NCBI GenBank assembly: GCA_001805885.1
Contig: MHHC01000005.1
Coordinates: 1 to 10,224 of the forward strand
Length of the DNA stretch: 10,224 nucleotides
Direction of reading: 5' to 3'
DNA from: Omnitrophica WOR_2 bacterium RIFCSPLOWO2_12_FULL_51_24
GTDB taxonomy: Bacteria; Omnitrophota; Gorgyraeia; Pluralincolimonadales; Pluralincolimonadaceae
Shown here: positions 7,255 to 10,224 of the stretch, one piece after another
How the letters are laid out: each line of letters begins with the position of its first letter
Position numbering within the stretch: the stretch's first letter is position 1
Translations under genes and position numbers: made by a program
The notes under the pieces: model-generated
Database searches by the model: none
What the model saw: only the letters and a program-made list of their open reading frames with translations
What the model was told of the DNA's origin: nothing

Positions 7255-7283
7255 ATTATAATTTATTTCGCTCATTTTTGCAA
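7255..7283 (-). promoter_or_regulatory. Internal sigma70-type promoter before the epimerase gene
   Basis: In the 59-base gap between the GT4 stop (7290-7288) and the epimerase ATG (7228), the minus strand carries a perfect -10 TATAAT (7260-7255), a spacer of exactly 17 bases, and a -35 TTGCAA (7283-7278), which matches 4 of 6 of TTGACA. Transcription would start near 7248, giving a leader of roughly 20 bases that contains the AAGGA ribosome-binding site. The gap shows no GC-rich hairpin followed by T residues, so there is no sign that upstream transcription is stopped here. It may be a secondary promoter boosting the downstream genes. Confidence 0.6.
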
Positions 7284-7287
7284 TATA

Positions 7288-8451
7288 TCAATCCCTCCCG
7301 CCAAGCGCCTCTTCGTAAAGGGCCTTTATATCTTTTACAAGGCGCTCCTTGGAATATCTCCGCAAGACTTTCTGGCGGCCGTTCCTGCCGAACGCGCGCC
7401 TCTTTTCCGGATCCCCCGCCAGCTCAAGGAGGCATCTTGCGAGACCCGAGGCATCCCCCAAAGCGACGAGATAGCCGTTTATCCCGTCTTCCACTACATC
7501 CTTCACGCCGCCTACGTCAGTCGATACGACCGGCCTGCCTGAGGCAAGCGCCTCTATTAAAGCTACTGGCGTGCCTTCGTTAAGCGATGTGAGGGCGACA
7601 ATATCCAGGTCCGCATACACATCGGCCATCTCTTTTTTCCAACCGCTAAAGACGACTTTCTCCTGAATGCCTAGTTTCCTCGCGTATCCTTCAAGCCCGG
7701 TCCTTTCTTCCCCGTCTCCAATGAGAATACACCTTATATCGAGGCCGCCTGCCAGATCGAATAACTTCTTGCAGGCATCCAAAAACATCCTATGGTTCTT
7801 GACCGGGACGAGCCTTCCTATTATCCCTATCAGGACGCAGTCATTACCGATACACATCTCGCCTCTTAACTTTCCTCTCTTTGATACGATCAAAGAAAGC
7901 CTGTCCAAATCTAGGCCTAAAGGCACGACTTTTACCTTTTTATCCTTTGCTATCTTATACTTTTTGACTATCTCCTCTTTCTGCGCCTCGCTGACTACCA
8001 CTATGTATTTGGAAAAAAATGCCAAAAATCTCTCGATGAAAATAAAAACACCGGCAGAAAAGCTGTTGAAATAACTCTCAAATATATGGCCGTGAAAGGT
8101 ATGTATCCTCACGGGGATTCCCGCTAAAACAGCCGCGATTCTTCCCAGCGCCCCTGCCTTGGCCGTATGAGTATGCACTATATCCGGCCTCTCCCGCCGC
8201 ATGATAAAATATATTTTCCATAACGCTATAATATCCTTTATCGGATTGATCTTACGTTCTAATTCCGGTATGATCAGCGGTTCTACGCCTCTTTCTCCGG
8301 CTAAATAGCCCATATCCTTTTCGTCAATCCCGACTCTGCCGGTGATCAAAATTGACTTATAAAGTTCATTATTTAGGGCTTGCGTCAAGAGAATTGTATG
8401 TATGGCGGGCCCTCCGACGTTCAGCCGGGTGATAATTCTGAGGATTTTCAT
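7288..8451 (-). CDS. GT4-family glycosyltransferase
   Basis: A 387-residue retaining GT-B glycosyltransferase of family 4. Visible features: RLNVGGPAIHT (9-19), the glycine-rich acceptor-domain loop; IVHTHTAKAGALGR (91-104) and HTFHGHIFES (117-126), typical of the N-terminal domain of GT4 sugar transferases; IGRLVPVKNH (211-220), the start of the donor domain; and EGTPVALIE (292-300), the E-x7-E motif contacting the nucleotide sugar, followed by SGRPVVSTDVGGVKDVV. It adds one sugar to a lipid-linked or core glycan at the cytoplasmic face; the Glu-x7-Glu pair supports activity. The ATG at 8451 is the start expected from family N-termini. It lies 7 bases after the upstream stop and is preceded by AAAGG with essentially no spacer, so coupling to the upstream gene is likely. 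Donor and acceptor are unknown. Confidence 0.92.
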   Translation of the reverse strand: MKILRIITRLNVGGPAIHTILLTQALNNELYKSILITGRVGIDEKDMGYLAGERGVEPLIIPELERKINPIKDIIALWKIYFIMRRERPDIVHTHTAKAGALGRIAAVLAGIPVRIHTFHGHIFESYFNSFSAGVFIFIERFLAFFSKYIVVVSEAQKEEIVKKYKIAKDKKVKVVPLGLDLDRLSLIVSKRGKLRGEMCIGNDCVLIGIIGRLVPVKNHRMFLDACKKLFDLAGGLDIRCILIGDGEERTGLEGYARKLGIQEKVVFSGWKKEMADVYADLDIVALTSLNEGTPVALIEALASGRPVVSTDVGGVKDVVEDGINGYLVALGDASGLARCLLELAGDPEKRRAFGRNGRQKVLRRYSKERLVKDIKALYEEALGGRD

Positions 8452-8458
8452 CCTTTGT

Positions 8459-10224
8459 TTAAATGTAGCCTTTCCACCAATAATAAATTATTGCCGAATA
8501 TTCGCGGAATATACCTTCGATCTGTTTAAAATCGATTTGTCTCCAATTCCTTGTTTTATGGCTGTAAAACGAGCTCCGCGATATAGGGACATATAATACT
8601 TTTGTCTCTTTTCCGATCTTTTTAAATACCAAGGAAACACGCCGCATGTGATAAGGGGAGCTGACCAATAGAATTTCATTCCATCCCTTATCTTTCAAAA
8701 TCTTTTCAGAGAATTTGACATTTTCATAGGTGTCCCCCGCCCTATCTTCCAAAATAATCGCTTCCGCCGGCACTCCCAACGAGACTGCAAGGGCTTTCAT
8801 AACCAGCGGTTCTTTAAAAACATACATATACCCCGATGAAAAAATGATATTTTTTGCGAACCCGGATTTATATAGTTCGACGGCACGCTCGACTCTCTCC
8901 AGATAACCTTGACCGGCCTGCCCTGATTCACCTACCCCTCCTGCAAATACCACTATTGCGTCCGCTTTATGCGGAGTGTCGGTTATCTTAAGCGGCTCTG
9001 CTAAAAACCAGATGGCAGGAGTGTAGAAAATCAAAAAATAAATAATTGCTAAAGCTGCCGCAAAACGCACTAAATGCCTTCTTGTTGTGTGATAAAAAAC
9101 AAGTAAGTTTTCCTTCCAGTCGGCTTCGCTTTGAACCATCTTTTTTTCAACGGCGTTTTCTATGATGCGGCTCATTTGCTCGATCCGGCTTTTCCAGCTG
9201 TTTTCGGCGGCGATCTCAGTGCGTCTTTTAGTTATCTCCTTGTTGTCCTCCTTAAGCGCCATATCTATACCTTCCGCAAATTCCCGTGGATTGTTTCCAA
9301 TTACTACTATATTTTCATACTTTTTATTGAATAGTTTGATTTCGGGTAACCCGGTGGAGATCACGGGTTTACCCATAGCCAAGTATTCGTTTAATTTCGT
9401 AGGATAAACATTTTTAGTGTACTCGGTAATAAGATAAGGTATAATCGCAACGGAAAAATTCTTAACAAGGTTAGGTAGTTCGCTGTGTTTTTTGTTACCC
9501 AGAAAATAAATGTTCTTGATTTCCGCCAAAGAAGCTACATCTGTCTGTAATGGCCCTACAAAAACAAAGGAGTGATCGGGGCGGTTAAGCGCCAAAAACT
9601 TCACTAATTCCCGGTCAACCCATTTGTGGATACCGCCCACGTAACCGACTATGGGCTTTTTGATATCTTTTAACTCTTCGGGCGGCTGGGTATCAGTAAC
9701 CCTTACTTTTTCAAAATTATCAATATTTACTCCAAAGGGGAATATTGTCACTTTATTGCTGTATTTAATGCAATGGTCATGAAGCGCCTTGGAAGTTACA
9801 AATACTGCATCAGATATTTTTAATAATTTTTCTTCGGTATTTTTTACTTTCTTTGCCGACGCGGAACTAACTGCGAAATTATCTATGCAATAATATACCA
9901 GGAGTTTTTTATTGATGCCGTTGATCACATCTAACGTAATACCCGTCGGAAGGAATGTCCATACGATCGGGTTTGAAAAACTCATCACTTTCATCCACCT
10001 ATTGATAACAGAAAATAATATAAGCTTATTTATTTGTCTGGCTATACGCGAATAAGGAAAAGGCAGAACGATCGGAGAATACACATAGAGGCCGTCCATC
10101 TCTTTCCTTATGCCTTTAATTCCTTTAAAATAATCCCCGAAACGTTTCTTTAGCCTGTATATATCTTTTAAGCCCGGCGAGCGCACGCCGGTATTTTCAA
10201 TAAATAGCACCCTATTGCCGTTTT
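8459..10224 (-). CDS. Glycosyltransferase fused to DUF218/YdcF-like domain, 5' end cut by window edge
   Basis: The frame is open to the window edge: in-frame codons before the GTG at 10210 read NGNR, then VLFIENTGVRSP, the usual second strand of TuaH-like GT-B transferases, so the true start lies outside. Numbering from that GTG (583 residues): 1-355 is the glycosyltransferase, with the strand KKPIVGYVGGIHKWVD (184-199), SFVFVGP (214-220) and YPTKLNEYLAMGKPVISTG (269-287), the donor-binding region with Glu275. Residues 382-404 form one membrane segment preceded by basic YHTTRRHLVR, suggesting a cytoplasmic N-terminal part. About 416-565 is a DUF218 domain (KADAIVVFAGG, ERVERAVELYKSG, EDRAGDTYENVKFSEKIL, LLVSSPYHMRR), predicted on the outer side. 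DUF218 proteins such as ElyC and SanA affect envelope and lipid-carrier homeostasis; their chemistry is poorly known. The stop is TAA at 8461-8459. The DNA is clearly AT-richer than the genes at 920-3000. Confidence 0.88.
   Translation of the reverse strand, partial: NGNRVLFIENTGVRSPGLKDIYRLKKRFGDYFKGIKGIRKEMDGLYVYSPIVLPFPYSRIARQINKLILFSVINRWMKVMSFSNPIVWTFLPTGITLDVINGINKKLLVYYCIDNFAVSSASAKKVKNTEEKLLKISDAVFVTSKALHDHCIKYSNKVTIFPFGVNIDNFEKVRVTDTQPPEELKDIKKPIVGYVGGIHKWVDRELVKFLALNRPDHSFVFVGPLQTDVASLAEIKNIYFLGNKKHSELPNLVKNFSVAIIPYLITEYTKNVYPTKLNEYLAMGKPVISTGLPEIKLFNKKYENIVVIGNNPREFAEGIDMALKEDNKEITKRRTEIAAENSWKSRIEQMSRIIENAVEKKMVQSEADWKENLLVFYHTTRRHLVRFAAALAIIYFLIFYTPAIWFLAEPLKITDTPHKADAIVVFAGGVGESGQAGQGYLERVERAVELYKSGFAKNIIFSSGYMYVFKEPLVMKALAVSLGVPAEAIILEDRAGDTYENVKFSEKILKDKGWNEILLVSSPYHMRRVSLVFKKIGKETKVLYVPISRSSFYSHKTRNWRQIDFKQIEGIFREYSAIIYYWWKGYI

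Overview
The window is one solid block of minus-strand genes, read here in transcription order (high to low coordinates). It is part of a cell-surface polysaccharide (LPS/O-antigen or capsule type) biosynthesis cluster. Eight genes are visible in full or nearly so, and the first codons of a ninth sit at the left edge. Every gene is a glycosyltransferase, a sugar-nucleotide enzyme, a lipid-carrier phosphosugar transferase or an O-antigen ligase/polymerase-type membrane protein. Two GT9 (heptosyltransferase-family) enzymes plus an O-antigen ligase-like protein point to a diderm (Gram-negative type) bacterium. The general look of the proteins resembles uncultured lineages such as Candidatus Omnitrophota, but that is an inference from memory of similar proteins, not something the window proves.

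Layout. 10224-8459: a glycosyltransferase (5' end cut by the window edge) fused through one membrane segment to a DUF218/YdcF-like domain. 8451-7288: GT4 glycosyltransferase. A 59-base gap holds a good sigma70-type promoter. 7228-6263: NAD-dependent sugar-nucleotide epimerase/dehydratase. 6260-4470: a WecA/MraY-type polyprenyl-phosphate phosphosugar transferase fused to the membrane plus Rossmann module of CapD/WbpM proteins. 4473-3007: O-antigen ligase/polymerase-like membrane protein. 3000-1990 and 1993(or 2005)-920: two consecutive GT9 enzymes. 923-66: a glycosyltransferase of the CgeB/Glyco_trans_1_2 type. 75-1: start of a GT2 glycosyltransferase leaving the window. Genes are spaced by 2 to 7 bases or overlap by 4 to 10 bases (several ATGA junctions), so translational coupling in one operon is very likely. 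The only real intergenic space is 7229-7287.

How the genes could work together (inference): the epimerase supplies a modified UDP/GDP-sugar, the WecA-like fusion loads the first sugar-1-phosphate onto undecaprenyl phosphate, the glycosyltransferases extend the chain, and the ligase/polymerase-like protein polymerises or transfers it to an acceptor. The GT9 pair may build a heptose-containing core. No flippase or ABC exporter is present in this window.

The most interesting items are (i) a 24-bp hairpin repeat present twice, 23/24 identical, inserted within two different coding genes and read in two different frames, in the manner of a protein-coding palindromic element; (ii) the WecA-CapD(N-terminal) fusion, which lacks any dehydratase domain; (iii) the glycosyltransferase-DUF218 fusion, which sits in clearly more AT-rich DNA than the right-hand downstream genes.
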